Shown in pieces: positions 17,342 through 28,163 of a DNA stretch of 64,000 nucleotides. The notes under the pieces are model-generated. The model did not search any database. It worked only from the letters and a program-made list of their open reading frames with translations, and was not told the DNA's origin. Positions within the stretch are counted from its first letter, which is position 1, and each line of letters begins with the position of its first letter. The translations under genes were made by a program, and so were the position numbers. The DNA comes from Sphingomonas cavernae (lineage in GTDB: Bacteria; Pseudomonadota; Alphaproteobacteria; Sphingomonadales; Sphingomonadaceae). The stretch lies in the NCBI RefSeq assembly GCF_003590775.1, contig NZ_QYUM01000003.1, forward strand, positions 1,304,501 through 1,368,500, in the 5' to 3' direction.

Positions 17342-18084
17342 CCCCCGACCCGCTCTTCGACTTCACCGGCAAGGTGGCGCTCGTCACGGGCGGTTCGCGC
17401 GGCCTTGGGCTTGCGATCGTCAGGGCCTTCGCCGAACGTGGGGCCGATGTGATCATCGCCAGCCGCAAGCTCGACAATTGCGAGGCGGTGGCGGAGGAAA
17501 TGCGGGGGCTCGGTCGCCGGGCGCTCGCCATTTCAGCGCATGTCGGCCGATGGGTCGAATGCGACCGGCTGATTGAGGAAAGCTACGCCGCCTTCGGACG
17601 GGTCGACATCCTCGTCAACAATGCGGGAATGAGCCCTCGCATGCCGAGCCATGACGTGACCGAACAACTCTTCGATTCCGTGTTGAACCTCAACTTCAAG
17701 GGGCCCTTTCGTCTCGCCAGTCAGATCGCCTGGCGCATGGCGGAAGGGGGCGGCGGCTGCATCATCAACGTTTCGTCGACAGGCGCGCTGATGCCCTTGC
17801 CCGAGGTCGCCCATTACGGTGCAGCCAAAGCGGCGCTCAACGCGATGTCAGCCAGCCTTGCCCATGAATATGCTCCAAAGGTGCGGGTCAACACGCTGTC
17901 GCCGGGCCCCTTCCTGACCGATCAGGCGAAGGATCGCGCACAACCAGGCGAGGCCGTTCCCCGCAATGCGCGCGGCGTCGCCGCCGATCCGCAGGACATC
18001 GTCACCACGGCGTTGTTCCTCGCTAGCCCGGCCTCGGTCAATGTGACGGGTGCGCTCATCCGCTGCGACGGGGGGCAGCGTTAG
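17338..18084 (+). CDS. SDR family oxidoreductase
   Basis: 248-residue classical SDR, TGGSRGLG near the N-terminus, NNAG, and YGAAK catalytic pair. The FabG-like C-terminus (NVTGALIRCDGGQR) is normal. It overlaps the acyl-CoA dehydrogenase gene by ATGA and ends the MarR operon, so it most likely oxidises the hydroxyacyl product of the kinase/dehydrogenase steps or prepares their substrate. Convergent with the TonB receptor gene, 43 bases away. Confidence 0.88.
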   Translation: MTPDPLFDFTGKVALVTGGSRGLGLAIVRAFAERGADVIIASRKLDNCEAVAEEMRGLGRRALAISAHVGRWVECDRLIEESYAAFGRVDILVNNAGMSPRMPSHDVTEQLFDSVLNLNFKGPFRLASQIAWRMAEGGGGCIINVSSTGALMPLPEVAHYGAAKAALNAMSASLAHEYAPKVRVNTLSPGPFLTDQAKDRAQPGEAVPRNARGVAADPQDIVTTALFLASPASVNVTGALIRCDGGQR

Positions 18085-18127
18085 ATCACCGAACCACGAG
18101 GACACCGGCCGGCAGGTGGCGCTGCGC

Positions 18128-20944
18128 CTACATTTTGAAGGTCGCCCGCGCGTAGAGATAGCGGCCAGGGAGATCATACGTCGTCGGGTCGAAATTGTTG
18201 ATATCGCAGGTCACGCATCCCGGCGCCCTGGTGTCGAAGATATTGTTCACGCCCAACGCAAAGCCGAAATCCTTGTCCTCACCGACAGTCAACCGCAGTT
18301 GCACGTCGGTGTAGAAGCGGTCTTTCATGACATTTCCGCCCGTTTCGCGAAGCTTGGAAATGTAGCGGCCAGTCAGCGTGGCGCCAAAGTTTTCCATATC
18401 CCAGTCGAGGATGCCGACGGACTTCCATTTGGGGAAGCCTTGAGACGGACTGCCCTGCTCGGTCCCCTCGCGACTGATTACCTGGGTGGCCACGATTACG
18501 TCGTAGTTGAGCAGGAAGGTATTGTTCCAGGTGAAACCGAACCGGCCGGCTCCCGTCTCCCCCGAGCGATAGGTGATATTGGCGTCGATACCGTCGGTGT
18601 TTATGCCCGCGACGTTCTGGAGGATGCCAACGACCTGTGTCAGTTGACCGCCGACGCGCGTAACCAGTGCGCACGCCGCCGGATCATTGTCCACGGCGCA
18701 GTTGGTGACCGTCACCTCTGCATCGATCGCTTGAATCGCGCCCCTGATCTTGATGTCGTAATAGTTCACCTCAATCGAAAAGCCGGGGAGGAAAGAGGGG
18801 CTGATGACCCCGCCAAAGATCCAGCTCTCTGATGTTTCCGGTTCAAGGCTCTCATCGCCGCCGACCAGCACCGAAATTTGCGGGTTGGCTTGCTGATAGC
18901 TTCCATTGGCAGGAACACCGGCAGCGACGCAATTAGCGCGCACGGTGGCGTCATTCTGGAAGCGGAGCGGGGCGGTATTTCCCGCATGCGACGAACAGGG
19001 GTCGTCAAGCTGCTGGTCGAAGCGCGATTGTGTTCCGAAGAGCTCGCCGATCGAGGGTGCGCGGAAGCCCTCGGCATAGGAGGCGCGCAGGCGCAGATCC
19101 TTGATCGGCTTCCAGTTGACCCCGCCCTTGAACGTCCATGTCGAACCCGATGTCGAATAGTCGGAGAAACGCACCGCACCGGTCAGTTCGAGCAACTGGA
19201 AGAATGACTGATCAGCCAAAAGCGGCGCATTGAGTTCGGCATAGGCTTCCCACACCGAATAGCTGCCCCGCGTCGGCCGCGCGGGAATGTCGGAGCTGAA
19301 ACCCGCGGCGACGACCGGGTCAGGGTCGAAGCGGCCTTTGAGATCGCGATACTCGACCCCGGCAGCTATGCCGAGATCTCCGCCCGGCAGGGTGAACAGG
19401 CTGCCCGTCACGTTGCCGGTGAAATCCCACATCTCCTGCTCGCTGCTATCGTGCTGTTCAAAGGTGACGAAATCGAGCATTCCTTGGGTGATCGAACCAG
19501 CCCCGCCAAACAGGTTGAAGGGCACGCAGGGGGACGTGCAATTCGCGATCGGACCAAGCGCCTGGCGCAGACGATCGGAGTTGATATTCCCCAGCATCGT
19601 CTGCTCAGCCTTGTTTTTGCCATAGGCGGCGTTGACGTCCCAGTACCAATTGCTCTCGCCGACATCGAATTCGCCGTCGAGCGTCGCGACCCCATAGATG
19701 GTGTCGACGGTCTGGTTGAACCGACGTGGTCCGCCCTCAACAAAGCGCCGGAAAATGAAGTCCATATTGGAGGCATCGAGGGTGACACCGAACGGGTTGA
19801 AGGGATTGGTAGCGTCGACCGTGGTCGCGTCGAGCACGGGGGTGATGCCGGCGGCCGGACCAATGCCGAATGGCAGCGGCGCCGCCCGGTTTTTGGACTT
19901 GCGCTGGTTCCAGATGCCCTTGACCGAAAAGTTGATGGCGTCCGATACCTCGTAGCGGATGTTGCCGAACACCCCGTATCGCTCGACCGGGATCTGGAGA
20001 AAGTTGAACGGCCCGAAATTGAACCGGTCGGCGGGATCGGCAAAAGGACGGAAATCTGCTGGAGTGGAAGGGCGCCCGAGCACCGGCGCGTTGAGCGTCA
20101 GGTCCTGCCCGAATATGGCGTACCGGCCATTGGGAAGGAAGCCCGAGCAGCCTCCGTCCGCACAGGTGTCTGAATAGGGCGCAGGGAAGCGGGAGATATC
20201 CCTGGCGCCGGCCGAGACACCCTCCTGCTTTACATAGTTGCCGCCGACGACGATCTGCAGCGGTCCGTCGCCGCCATTGCCCCAGCTAAGCTGGTAGTTC
20301 TGGGTGGCCCCATCGCCCCGGTCGTAGAGACCGATCTGGGCCGCAGCCATCAGGCCTTGCTGTTGTTTCTTCGTGATGATGTTGACGACACCCGCGATCG
20401 CGTCGGAGCCATAAATCGACGAAGCGCCGTCCTGCAGCACCTCGATGCGTTCGATGGCGCTTTCAGGGATCGAATTGAGGTCAGTCGAGCCGGGTACGCC
20501 GCTCGCTGACGCCCCGTTTACATAGCGGATGCCGTCGACCAGAACGAGGACACGCCGTGATCCGAGATAGCGCAGATCGATCTCGGCGGAACCCGCGCCT
20601 ACGCCGCCGCCGTCGGGCGGATTGCCGAGATTGCCGCTGTTGTTGAACTTGCCGTTGAGCCCGCCACCCGAACTTGGAAGGCGTTGAAGCACGTCGTTGA
20701 CCGAGTTGAGCCCGGTCTTCGCGATATCCTCCTGGTCGACGAAGACGATCGGCGCATCCTGCTCGAGCGGGCTGCGGCGGATGCGGGACCCGGTGACGAT
20801 GATATCTTCGCCGGCGGACGTCCCGGCTTCCTGGCTGTCGGTGGGCACATTGGACTGCGCAGCGGCCGGCGTGTGGCCAGTGAAACCAACGGCGAGAGCG
20901 ACCGATGCGCACGAAATCCAGAGATGTTGTGATTGTTTCGACAT
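18128..20944 (-). CDS. TonB-dependent receptor
   Basis: 938-residue outer-membrane receptor for active uptake. Signal peptide (cleavage after AAAQ, about residue 30), a TonB-box-like DIIVTGSRI at about 48–56, plug domain ([33 protein letters not shown]) and a long barrel ending in the terminal-Phe signature [10 protein letters not shown]. Internal cysteine pairs (ADGGC, NCTSPC, CVTC) lie in extracellular loops. ATG 20944 has AGGGGAAA upstream; the open frame to 21097 is not preceded by a site. Unlike the neighbouring receptor at 10424 it is intact. Ligand unknown, probably the hydrophobic growth substrate. Confidence 0.93.
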   Translation of the reverse strand: MSKQSQHLWISCASVALAVGFTGHTPAAAQSNVPTDSQEAGTSAGEDIIVTGSRIRRSPLEQDAPIVFVDQEDIAKTGLNSVNDVLQRLPSSGGGLNGKFNNSGNLGNPPDGGGVGAGSAEIDLRYLGSRRVLVLVDGIRYVNGASASGVPGSTDLNSIPESAIERIEVLQDGASSIYGSDAIAGVVNIITKKQQQGLMAAAQIGLYDRGDGATQNYQLSWGNGGDGPLQIVVGGNYVKQEGVSAGARDISRFPAPYSDTCADGGCSGFLPNGRYAIFGQDLTLNAPVLGRPSTPADFRPFADPADRFNFGPFNFLQIPVERYGVFGNIRYEVSDAINFSVKGIWNQRKSKNRAAPLPFGIGPAAGITPVLDATTVDATNPFNPFGVTLDASNMDFIFRRFVEGGPRRFNQTVDTIYGVATLDGEFDVGESNWYWDVNAAYGKNKAEQTMLGNINSDRLRQALGPIANCTSPCVPFNLFGGAGSITQGMLDFVTFEQHDSSEQEMWDFTGNVTGSLFTLPGGDLGIAAGVEYRDLKGRFDPDPVVAAGFSSDIPARPTRGSYSVWEAYAELNAPLLADQSFFQLLELTGAVRFSDYSTSGSTWTFKGGVNWKPIKDLRLRASYAEGFRAPSIGELFGTQSRFDQQLDDPCSSHAGNTAPLRFQNDATVRANCVAAGVPANGSYQQANPQISVLVGGDESLEPETSESWIFGGVISPSFLPGFSIEVNYYDIKIRGAIQAIDAEVTVTNCAVDNDPAACALVTRVGGQLTQVVGILQNVAGINTDGIDANITYRSGETGAGRFGFTWNNTFLLNYDVIVATQVISREGTEQGSPSQGFPKWKSVGILDWDMENFGATLTGRYISKLRETGGNVMKDRFYTDVQLRLTVGEDKDFGFALGVNNIFDTRAPGCVTCDINNFDPTTYDLPGRYLYARATFKM

Positions 20945-21184
20945 GGCTTTCCCCTGACAAAACATACGGCCCGGGATCGCAATGTCGCGTCTCGGCGCCA
21001 TTGGCGGCAAGTAAAGCACTCGAAACTGCTTGCGCGAAGCGGAAACTGGGCGCGACAACATTTTCTCTCGACTTGTTGCATCGAGGTTACACGTCAATTT
21101 TTCTGTTCATGATCATGGAGCGCGCGTCAATCGATCCGAAATCGATGCCGGCCTTCCTCGGGCGAGAAACGCAGAAACGCTTTG

Positions 21185-22285
21185 TCAGCCGTTGCTGGAA
21201 CCGCCAACGGCGCGGAACTTGCGCGGTGTCGTTCCCGTCCAGCGCTTGAAGGCACGGCCGAAGCTCGTCTGTTCGCCATAGCCCAGCCGCTCTGCCACTT
21301 CGTCGAGGGGCATGCGCGTTTGTTTGAGGTAGATCCGGGCGAGGTTTTCGCGTTGCGCCTCGACAAGGTCCGAAAAGCTGATGTCGTGCACCGCCAGCCG
21401 TGCCTGCAGCGTGCGTACGGAGAGGCCGAGCTTTTCCGCGCAGCGTTCGATCGAGCAGGTGCCGGCGGGCAGCGCGCCGCGAACATAGCTTGCGGTGCGC
21501 TCGACGATGTTGGCCCGGTTCACGAGCTTCACCCGGGCGAGATAGCCGCCGAGCAGGCGGAAAATCAGTCGGTTGGCGCTGGCGATCGGCTGGTCGAGCG
21601 CCTGCACCGGGAAGCCAATCGCATTGCGCTCGGCGCGGTTGAGGACATGACAGGCGACCAGCCCCTCAATCTCGGGCACATCGCGCGGTCGCGCATCGAC
21701 GGCCAGATGAACATAGGCGGGCTTGAAACTGTTGCCGCCAACCGTTCGCAGCAGCTTCAGCATCAGCATCAGCGCCTGATAATTGGCCTGATCGTTGACG
21801 CCCATGTCTGTCCTGACGTTCCAGCGCAGTTCCGCAGTGTCGAGCCCTTCCACCAGTTCCAGATCGGCCTCGGGCGAATGGACGATGGGGATATAGTCGA
21901 CAAGGCAACCCACCGCCGAACGCAGGTCGGGCGCGGCGCGGCATAGCGCGGTGACGCAACCGAACACGTCGGGGTCCTGGAGATGGGCGAGCCTCAGTCC
22001 GAACAGCGGATCGTCGAACAGCGTGCTGCAATATTCGAAGACGTCGACGACCTGCTGGCAGCCGATATGGCTGTCGGGATCGACGAGCGTGCGCGGTTCC
22101 AGCCCATGGCGTTCGAGGATGCGGTGCGCGTCGCTCCCACGAATGCGCGCATAATCCGAAAAGCCCGTCAGATTGGCGGCGCGCATCTGCCCGCTCGCGG
22201 GGATTGCGTCCAGCGGCCCTTCCAGCCCGAAGAAATATTCATGCTCGTCCACGGGCGCGCCTCTTTCAGCCTGTGGCAGGATCAT
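21185..22285 (-). CDS. AraC family transcriptional regulator (OruR-like)
   Basis: AraC/XylS-type regulator with an N-terminal arabinose-binding-like domain of the OruR/PF12625 type and a C-terminal double HTH (CSIERCAEKLGLSVRTLQARL; RMPLDEVAERLGYGEQTSFGRAF). The start is uncertain: ATG 22285 is used here (about 366 residues); a TTG at 22345 and an ATG at 22186 (MRAANLTGF) are alternatives, none with a strong ribosome-binding site. It lies upstream of the TonB receptor on the same strand and divergent from the crotonase gene; it may control either. The 240 bases between it and the receptor hold no gene. Confidence 0.85.
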   Translation of the reverse strand: MILPQAERGAPVDEHEYFFGLEGPLDAIPASGQMRAANLTGFSDYARIRGSDAHRILERHGLEPRTLVDPDSHIGCQQVVDVFEYCSTLFDDPLFGLRLAHLQDPDVFGCVTALCRAAPDLRSAVGCLVDYIPIVHSPEADLELVEGLDTAELRWNVRTDMGVNDQANYQALMLMLKLLRTVGGNSFKPAYVHLAVDARPRDVPEIEGLVACHVLNRAERNAIGFPVQALDQPIASANRLIFRLLGGYLARVKLVNRANIVERTASYVRGALPAGTCSIERCAEKLGLSVRTLQARLAVHDISFSDLVEAQRENLARIYLKQTRMPLDEVAERLGYGEQTSFGRAFKRWTGTTPRKFRAVGGSSNG

Positions 22286-22413
22286 CGCGGCACGCAGCCT
22301 AACGGGCAAGGGGCGTGGCGTCCATTGTCGAGGGGGCTGCGTCAAATGCCAATACGCGGGGCAGACGCTGTGGCAGCGTCGTGAACAAATATGGATTGCG
22401 ACGGGAGAGGATC

Positions 22414-23391
22414 ATGGCGGACGCAAGCGCGGCTGAGCTGAAGAAGGAAGCGGAACAGTTCGTCCGCTATGAAAAGGACAAGGTCACCAAGATCGCGACG
22501 ATCACCTTCGATCGCCCGGGCAAGTCCAACACGACCACGATCGGCATGCGGCTGCTGTTCGGCGAATATGTCCACAAGGCCAATATCGACAATGATGTGA
22601 AGGTGCTCGTCATCCGCGGCGAAGGCGAGGATTTCGGCACGGGTGGGGACATTGCCGAACATGGCGACCTTTACCTCAATCCCGACGAGAATTCGAACTT
22701 TCTCGCCGATCTCGAGATCGACGATCCCGACGTTCAATATCCACCCGCGGGAAGCTTCCGCTACCTCCACGGCCTGACCGATCACTATGCCAAGGGGCGT
22801 GCGGGCAACCGCCCGCTGCAGGAATTCAAGAAGATCAGCATCGTTGAGGCCAAGGGCTATTGCTATGGCTGGCACTTCTACCAGGCGGCCGACGCCGACC
22901 TCGTCGTCTGTTCGGACGACACGCTCTTCGGCCATCCGTCCTTCCGCTATGCAGGTTGGGGACCACGGCTGTGGACCTGGCTGGAAACCATTGGCGTGCG
23001 CAAATTTTCGGAGATGTTGTTCACCGGACGACCCTTCACCGCGAAGGAAATGGCGGACAGCAATTTCGTGAACAGCGTCGTGCCACGCGACCAGCTCGAG
23101 GCGGAGACCGCGAAATACGCAAAGGCCTGTTCGATCACGCGTCCGCTCGACGTGGTGGTGGTGCAAAAGACCTTCATCGAACTCTACAAGCAGTATCGCG
23201 GCGAATATATGGGGAGCCTGCTCACCGGCTTCGTCGAAGGCGTGCTGCCCGCGATGAAGAATGATGTCGAGGACGATGTGAACCTCGGCAACGGCGTGTT
23301 CGGCAAGGGCATCAACAATGTCGTCAAGGATCGCGACCTCGCCTATCCGCCCGAATGGCGGCTGAGCCGGGGCGGGCGCGCCAAGCCCTGA
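22414..23391 (+). CDS. Crotonase-fold protein (enoyl-CoA hydratase/isomerase family), atypical
   Basis: 325 residues of the crotonase superfamily: first oxyanion-hole element GEDFGTGGDI and second near AKGYCYGWHF. Longer than the usual 260 because of an insert at about residues 95–125 and a C-terminal extension. The two hydratase glutamates are missing: the GGCEL position reads GWHFY and the QPE position reads GHPS. It is therefore unlikely to be a plain enoyl-CoA hydratase; an isomerase, hydrolase or C–C lyase is possible. ATG 22414 follows GGGAGAGGATC. Single gene, divergent from AraC. Confidence 0.8.
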   Translation: MADASAAELKKEAEQFVRYEKDKVTKIATITFDRPGKSNTTTIGMRLLFGEYVHKANIDNDVKVLVIRGEGEDFGTGGDIAEHGDLYLNPDENSNFLADLEIDDPDVQYPPAGSFRYLHGLTDHYAKGRAGNRPLQEFKKISIVEAKGYCYGWHFYQAADADLVVCSDDTLFGHPSFRYAGWGPRLWTWLETIGVRKFSEMLFTGRPFTAKEMADSNFVNSVVPRDQLEAETAKYAKACSITRPLDVVVVQKTFIELYKQYRGEYMGSLLTGFVEGVLPAMKNDVEDDVNLGNGVFGKGINNVVKDRDLAYPPEWRLSRGGRAKP

Positions 23392-23553
23392 ACGCGCGGT
23401 GTGAGGATTGGCTGCGCGAAATGTCGATCAGCCTGCATGATCGGCATGGCGGCGTTTTCCGGGTGGACTAGCATGGACATCAGATGAGGCCGGCGACGGA
23501 TCAGTCGACCCGCATGAAGACGGGTGGACGGGGTCGCGGCAGGAGAGGCAATC

Positions 23554-24573
23554 ATGGCTGAGACACTTTTCGCGCTCGACAAGCGCAATTATCGCGAATG
23601 CCAGACCCTGTTTCGCGGGCAACGCGACCAGGAATATTACCAGGGCGATTACTGGATCGAGGACGCGAGCGTGGTCGACGTCCGCGCGGAGCGCAAGCCC
23701 GTCGGGCCAGCGTCGATCATCCTGTTGCGCTCGGCAACGCGGCTGTTCTTTCGCCGCACGCGCCAGCACATTCGCCAGGACGCCACGGATCTTTCGGTCC
23801 TCTGGTTCGTGAAGCGTGGCGGTCTGGTCATTTCCAACCAGTGCGGCAACCGCACCGCGCATCCCGGCGACTTCGTCATCACGCGTTCGATGTCGCCCTT
23901 CTTCATCGAATGCCAGCCGGACGACGCAGGGGTGCACGAAGTCCTGCACGTGACGGTGCCGACGCACATCCTGCGCGCGCATATCCCTCATGACCTGAGC
24001 ACGGGGCTGTTCATGCCGATGGACCGGCGCGAACTGGTGATCGCGGAAAACATGCTCACCGATATTTTCAGGGACGACGGCCGGCTTGGGCCCGATACGG
24101 CACGGACGCTGCTCGATACCGCGTTCACCATCATCGGCCATGCCGTTCGCACGGATGAAACGGCGATGCCCGCGCGCCAGTCGGTCACCGACCGGCGGCT
24201 GGAGGATGTGCTGCGTTTCATCGAAGTGCATCTGTCCGACCCCGACCTCTCCACCGCGATGGTGTCGAAGGGCTGCGGCATTTCACCGCGCTACCTGTCG
24301 TCGCTGCTGCGTCTCAGGGGGACGACATTCTCCGAACTGGTGTGGGAGCAGCGGCTGGAAAAGGCGAAGAGCTGGCTGTCGAGTTCCAATCCGCGCGACA
24401 TCTCGATCAGCGAGATCGCCTATGGCGTCGGCTTCAAGAGCGCGGCGCATTTCAGCCGCATGTTCAAGCGCGTGTTCGAGATCAATCCGCGCGAGTTCCG
24501 CGGGGGCGTCGGCGAGGAGATCGTGCACGCGGACTATCAGCGTTACACCGAGAGCGGCGGGCTGCTGCAATAG
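23554..24573 (+). CDS. AraC family transcriptional regulator
   Basis: 339 residues with an N-terminal AraC-binding-like cupin domain (FeaR/NahS style: FVKRGGLVISNQCG...HPGDFVITRS) and a C-terminal AraC HTH pair (STAMVSKGCGISPRYLSSLL; SISEIAYGVGFKSAAHFSRMF). ATG 23554 has GGCAGGAGAGG upstream. Plausible activator of the crotonase or the downstream ferredoxin oxidoreductase gene; inducers of this branch are often aromatic or small organic acids. The second AraC gene within 2 kb suggests layered control here. Confidence 0.88.
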   Translation: MAETLFALDKRNYRECQTLFRGQRDQEYYQGDYWIEDASVVDVRAERKPVGPASIILLRSATRLFFRRTRQHIRQDATDLSVLWFVKRGGLVISNQCGNRTAHPGDFVITRSMSPFFIECQPDDAGVHEVLHVTVPTHILRAHIPHDLSTGLFMPMDRRELVIAENMLTDIFRDDGRLGPDTARTLLDTAFTIIGHAVRTDETAMPARQSVTDRRLEDVLRFIEVHLSDPDLSTAMVSKGCGISPRYLSSLLRLRGTTFSELVWEQRLEKAKSWLSSSNPRDISISEIAYGVGFKSAAHFSRMFKRVFEINPREFRGGVGEEIVHADYQRYTESGGLLQ

Positions 24574-24683
24574 AGCGCGCAGCCGGTCAAGCCGCGTCTC
24601 CAGCGCAGGCAACGGCAATTTTCGCGACCGGGTTATAGCTGGCTGATGGCGCCCGATACTGCCCGCAGCGAAGAGAGGACGGC

Positions 24684-27600
24684 ATGACCAAGACGGTCGT
24701 GACGCTGGACGACAAATACACGCAGGCAGACGGGCAGGTGATGCTCTCCTCGCTGCAGGGCGTAGTGCGCCTCCTGCTCGATCAGGCGCGGCGCGACCGG
24801 GCGGCGGGGCTGAACACCGCGGGCTATGTCAGCGGCTATCGCGGATCTCCGATCACCACGCTCGACGCGCAGCTCTGGGCTGCGGACAAGCTGCTCGACG
24901 CGCATGACATCCGCTTCGAGCCAGGCCTCAATGAGGAACTCGCGGCGACCTCCTTACGCGGCACGCAGCAGCTCGACTGGTTCGGTCAGCCGCGCGTGGA
25001 GGGCGTGTTCTCGCTCTGGTATGCCAAGGGCGTTGGTGTCGACCGCGCGTGCGAGGCGCTGAAGCTCGGCAATATGGAGGGCACATCGCCCCATGGCGGC
25101 GTGCTCGTTCTGGCTGGCGACGACCACGCAGCCAAATCCTCGGCATCGGCGCACCAGAGCGAACACACGCTGATCGCGGGCTTCATGCCGGTGCTCTATC
25201 CCGCGACGACCGATGAGATCTTGCAATATGGCCAGCTTGGCTGGGCGTTGTCGCGCGCGTCGGGGCTCTATACGAGCATGAAGACGATTACCGACACGCT
25301 GGATCTGACCTCGACCGTCAGGCTGCCGGCGCCGGGTTTTGCGATCGCGCAGCCCGCGCTTGACCCGGCAATCAATCTTCATATTCGGCCGGGCATGACA
25401 GCGCTTCAGATGGAGGCTCTAACGGTCGATCATCGTCTGCCCGCAGCGCAGGCCTTCGCCGTTGCAAATGCACTCGATCGGGTGACGACCGATGCGCCCA
25501 CACGCAACCTCACCATCGTCAGTGCCGGAAAGGCGTGGCTCGATGTGTGCCAGGCGCTGCTCGATCTCGGGCTCGACGCCGGACGCTGCGCCGCGCTTGG
25601 CATTCGCGTCGTCAAGATCGGCATGGTCTGGCCGCTCGAACCCGATTTCGCGCGCAACGCCTGTTCGGGCAGCCGCGAAGTGCTGGTTGTGGAAGAAAAG
25701 CGTCCGCTGCTGGAGGAGCAGCTATCCTCGCTCTTCTACCGCGTGCCCGCCGATCAGCGCCCAGAGCTTGCGGGCAAGCGCACCCCGCAGGGGGCTCCAT
25801 TGCTTTCATCGGTTGGCGTGCTCGATGCGGGGCGGGTGCGTCGCGCGCTGCTGAACCGGCTGGACGCGCTGGGCCTGATCGACGACGCGCTGCGGGCACA
25901 AGCCGCGCGGCTCGACACGCTGGACGCGGCGGGCAGAGACACCATGGCCGCCGCCATCCGGCCTGCCTATTTCTGCTCGGGCTGCCCGCACAACAGCTCG
26001 ACCGTGGTGCCCGAGGGCAGCAGCGCGATGGGCGCGACGGGCTGCCACGGGCTTGCGGCCTATATGCCTGAGCGGCGGACGCTGCCCACCGTCGGCATGG
26101 GTTCGGAAGGCATGCCCTGGGTCGCGGCGCAAAGCTTTGTCGACACGCCGCATATGTTCCAGAATCTGGGCGACGGCACCTATACGCATTCGGGCCTGCT
26201 CACGATCCGCGCCTCGGTCGCGGCGAAGAGCAACGTCACTTTCAAGATCCTCTACAACGACGCGGTCGCGATGACCGGTGGGCAGCCCGCCGAAGGCGCA
26301 TTGACACCCGAGCAGACCGTGCGCGAGCTGGTCGTCGAAGGCGTCGAGCCCGTCATACTGGTGAGCGAAGATCCTTCGCGCTTCGCGTCCAGCGCGCTGC
26401 CGGTGGGGGTGCGCGTTCTCCACCGGGATGCGCTTGATCAGGTCCAGCGCGAACTTCGTATGCTGAAGGGCACGTCCGCCATCGTCTATGAACAGACCTG
26501 CGCCAACGAAAAGCGCAGGCGCCGCAAACGCGGGGATCATCCGGATCCGGACATGCGCCTCTTCATCAACGCTGCCGTCTGCGAAGGTTGCGGGGACTGT
26601 TCAAAACAGTCCAACTGCCTCTCCATCCAGCCGGTCGAAACCGAGTTCGGCCGCAAGCGGATGATCGACCAGTCGAGCTGCAACAAGGATTTTAGCTGCA
26701 TCAAAGGCTTCTGCCCGTCCTTCGTGACGATCAGCGGCGGCAGGCCTGCCAAACGCGCGCTGGATATGGAGGCGTTGTCGGAACGGCGCGCAGCATTGCC
26801 TGAACCGGTGGTCGCGGGCAGTGGCGCGGGCCACGCGATGCTGGTTACCGGCATCGGCGGCACTGGCGTGCTGACAGTCGGGGCTGTGCTTGCCATGGCG
26901 GCGCATCTGGAGGGCAAGACCGCAAAGGTGCTCGACATGACGGGCATGGCGCAGAAGGGCGGGGCGGTCACCAGCCATATCCGCATCGCGCGCGATGTCT
27001 CCGCTATTCCCTCCGCCCGGCTGGGCACGGGGCAGACCGATATGATCCTTGCCTGCGATCTGATCGTCGCGACCGCGCCCGATGTGCTGAACACGGTGCA
27101 TGAAGGCACTCGGTTTCTTGGCAATGCGGATGTCGCGCCGACCGGCGAGTTCCAGACTAACGCGGCGCTGGACCTTGCGGCGACCCGCTTTCTGAAGGCG
27201 ATCGAAAAGCGCATTGCGCCCGAACGCATCGAGACCGTGCGCGCTGCGGTGCTGGCGACCCGGCTGTTGGGCGATGCCATTTTCACCAACCAGATGATGG
27301 TGGGCTTTGCGGCGCAGAAGGGACTTCTGCCTGTCTCGATCGCGTCGATCGAGGAGGCGATCCGGCTCAACGGTGTTGCGGTGAAGGCCAATCTCGACGC
27401 GCTGGCACTGGGGCGGCTGGCGGCACACGATCCCGAGGGGCTTTTCGCCTTCGCCGAAACGCCGCAGCATGACGCGCCCCGACCGCAAACGCTCGCCACG
27501 ATGGTGGAGAGCCGGGCCGCACATCTCACCGCCTATCAGAATGCGGCTTACGCGGGCGAATATCGCGCCTTTGTCGATGGCTTGGCGGCGGGTCTCGGGC

Positions 27601-28148
27601 ATCTCGATGCCGAGCCGTTCCTAATCGAGGTCGCGCGGCAGCTCGCGCGGTTGATGGCCTATAAGGACGAATATGAGGTCGCCCGGCTCTACGTCGATCC
27701 CGCTTTCATGGCGGCGCTGCGCGATCAGTTCGATGGTGATTTCAGGCTTTCGGCCAATCTGGCCCCGCCGCTGATCTCACGCGTCAAGGATGCGAAAACG
27801 GGACGTCCGAAGAAGATCGAGTTCGGACCATGGATCTTCCCGCTGTTTCGCATGCTGGCGAAGCTCAAGGGCCTGCGCGGGACCATGTTCGATCCCTTCG
27901 GTTACACCGCCGAACGCCGGACGGAGCGGGCGCTGATCGACGAATATCGGGAGCTGATATCGGACGTCGCCAACCGCCTGACCGAGACGAACCTGGCAGC
28001 GGCCACCGAAATTGCAGCCGCCGCCGGCCTTGTCGCCGGCTACGGCGCGGTCAAGGAAGCAGGCGTCGCCAAGTACCGGACGCGCGTCGCGACGCTTGTG
28101 GCAGAACTCGATGCGCCCGCCGAGGCCGCCGAACCGGTCGCGGCCTGA
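24684..28148 (+). CDS. Indolepyruvate ferredoxin oxidoreductase family protein (fused alpha-gamma)
   Basis: 1154-residue single-chain 2-oxoacid:ferredoxin oxidoreductase. The N-terminal IorA-like half carries the TPP-binding GDG (Gly496-Asp-Gly498) and a [4Fe-4S] motif Cys633-x2-Cys636-x2-Cys639-x4-Cys644, with further cysteines 666, 672, 677. The C-terminal half contains the IorB-like domain (TGIGGTGVLTVG, Rossmann-like). Such large fused forms are common in alpha- and betaproteobacteria and oxidatively decarboxylate aryl- or branched 2-oxoacids to acyl-CoA, passing electrons to ferredoxin. Here it could supply reduced ferredoxin or process a 2-oxoacid intermediate. ATG 24684 with GAAGAGAGGACGG. 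Confidence 0.92.
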   Translation: MTKTVVTLDDKYTQADGQVMLSSLQGVVRLLLDQARRDRAAGLNTAGYVSGYRGSPITTLDAQLWAADKLLDAHDIRFEPGLNEELAATSLRGTQQLDWFGQPRVEGVFSLWYAKGVGVDRACEALKLGNMEGTSPHGGVLVLAGDDHAAKSSASAHQSEHTLIAGFMPVLYPATTDEILQYGQLGWALSRASGLYTSMKTITDTLDLTSTVRLPAPGFAIAQPALDPAINLHIRPGMTALQMEALTVDHRLPAAQAFAVANALDRVTTDAPTRNLTIVSAGKAWLDVCQALLDLGLDAGRCAALGIRVVKIGMVWPLEPDFARNACSGSREVLVVEEKRPLLEEQLSSLFYRVPADQRPELAGKRTPQGAPLLSSVGVLDAGRVRRALLNRLDALGLIDDALRAQAARLDTLDAAGRDTMAAAIRPAYFCSGCPHNSSTVVPEGSSAMGATGCHGLAAYMPERRTLPTVGMGSEGMPWVAAQSFVDTPHMFQNLGDGTYTHSGLLTIRASVAAKSNVTFKILYNDAVAMTGGQPAEGALTPEQTVRELVVEGVEPVILVSEDPSRFASSALPVGVRVLHRDALDQVQRELRMLKGTSAIVYEQTCANEKRRRRKRGDHPDPDMRLFINAAVCEGCGDCSKQSNCLSIQPVETEFGRKRMIDQSSCNKDFSCIKGFCPSFVTISGGRPAKRALDMEALSERRAALPEPVVAGSGAGHAMLVTGIGGTGVLTVGAVLAMAAHLEGKTAKVLDMTGMAQKGGAVTSHIRIARDVSAIPSARLGTGQTDMILACDLIVATAPDVLNTVHEGTRFLGNADVAPTGEFQTNAALDLAATRFLKAIEKRIAPERIETVRAAVLATRLLGDAIFTNQMMVGFAAQKGLLPVSIASIEEAIRLNGVAVKANLDALALGRLAAHDPEGLFAFAETPQHDAPRPQTLATMVESRAAHLTAYQNAAYAGEYRAFVDGLAAGLGHLDAEPFLIEVARQLARLMAYKDEYEVARLYVDPAFMAALRDQFDGDFRLSANLAPPLISRVKDAKTGRPKKIEFGPWIFPLFRMLAKLKGLRGTMFDPFGYTAERRTERALIDEYRELISDVANRLTETNLAAATEIAAAAGLVAGYGAVKEAGVAKYRTRVATLVAELDAPAEAAEPVAA

Positions 28149-28163
28149 ACAATAGGAGCGCCG

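Noticed and set aside
20945-21184. Small gene or RNA gene in the 240-base gap upstream of the TonB receptor
   Set aside because: No reading frame with a ribosome-binding site and no tRNA-like fold; a TTGACG at 21097–21092 on the minus strand may be the receptor promoter but no -10 is convincing.
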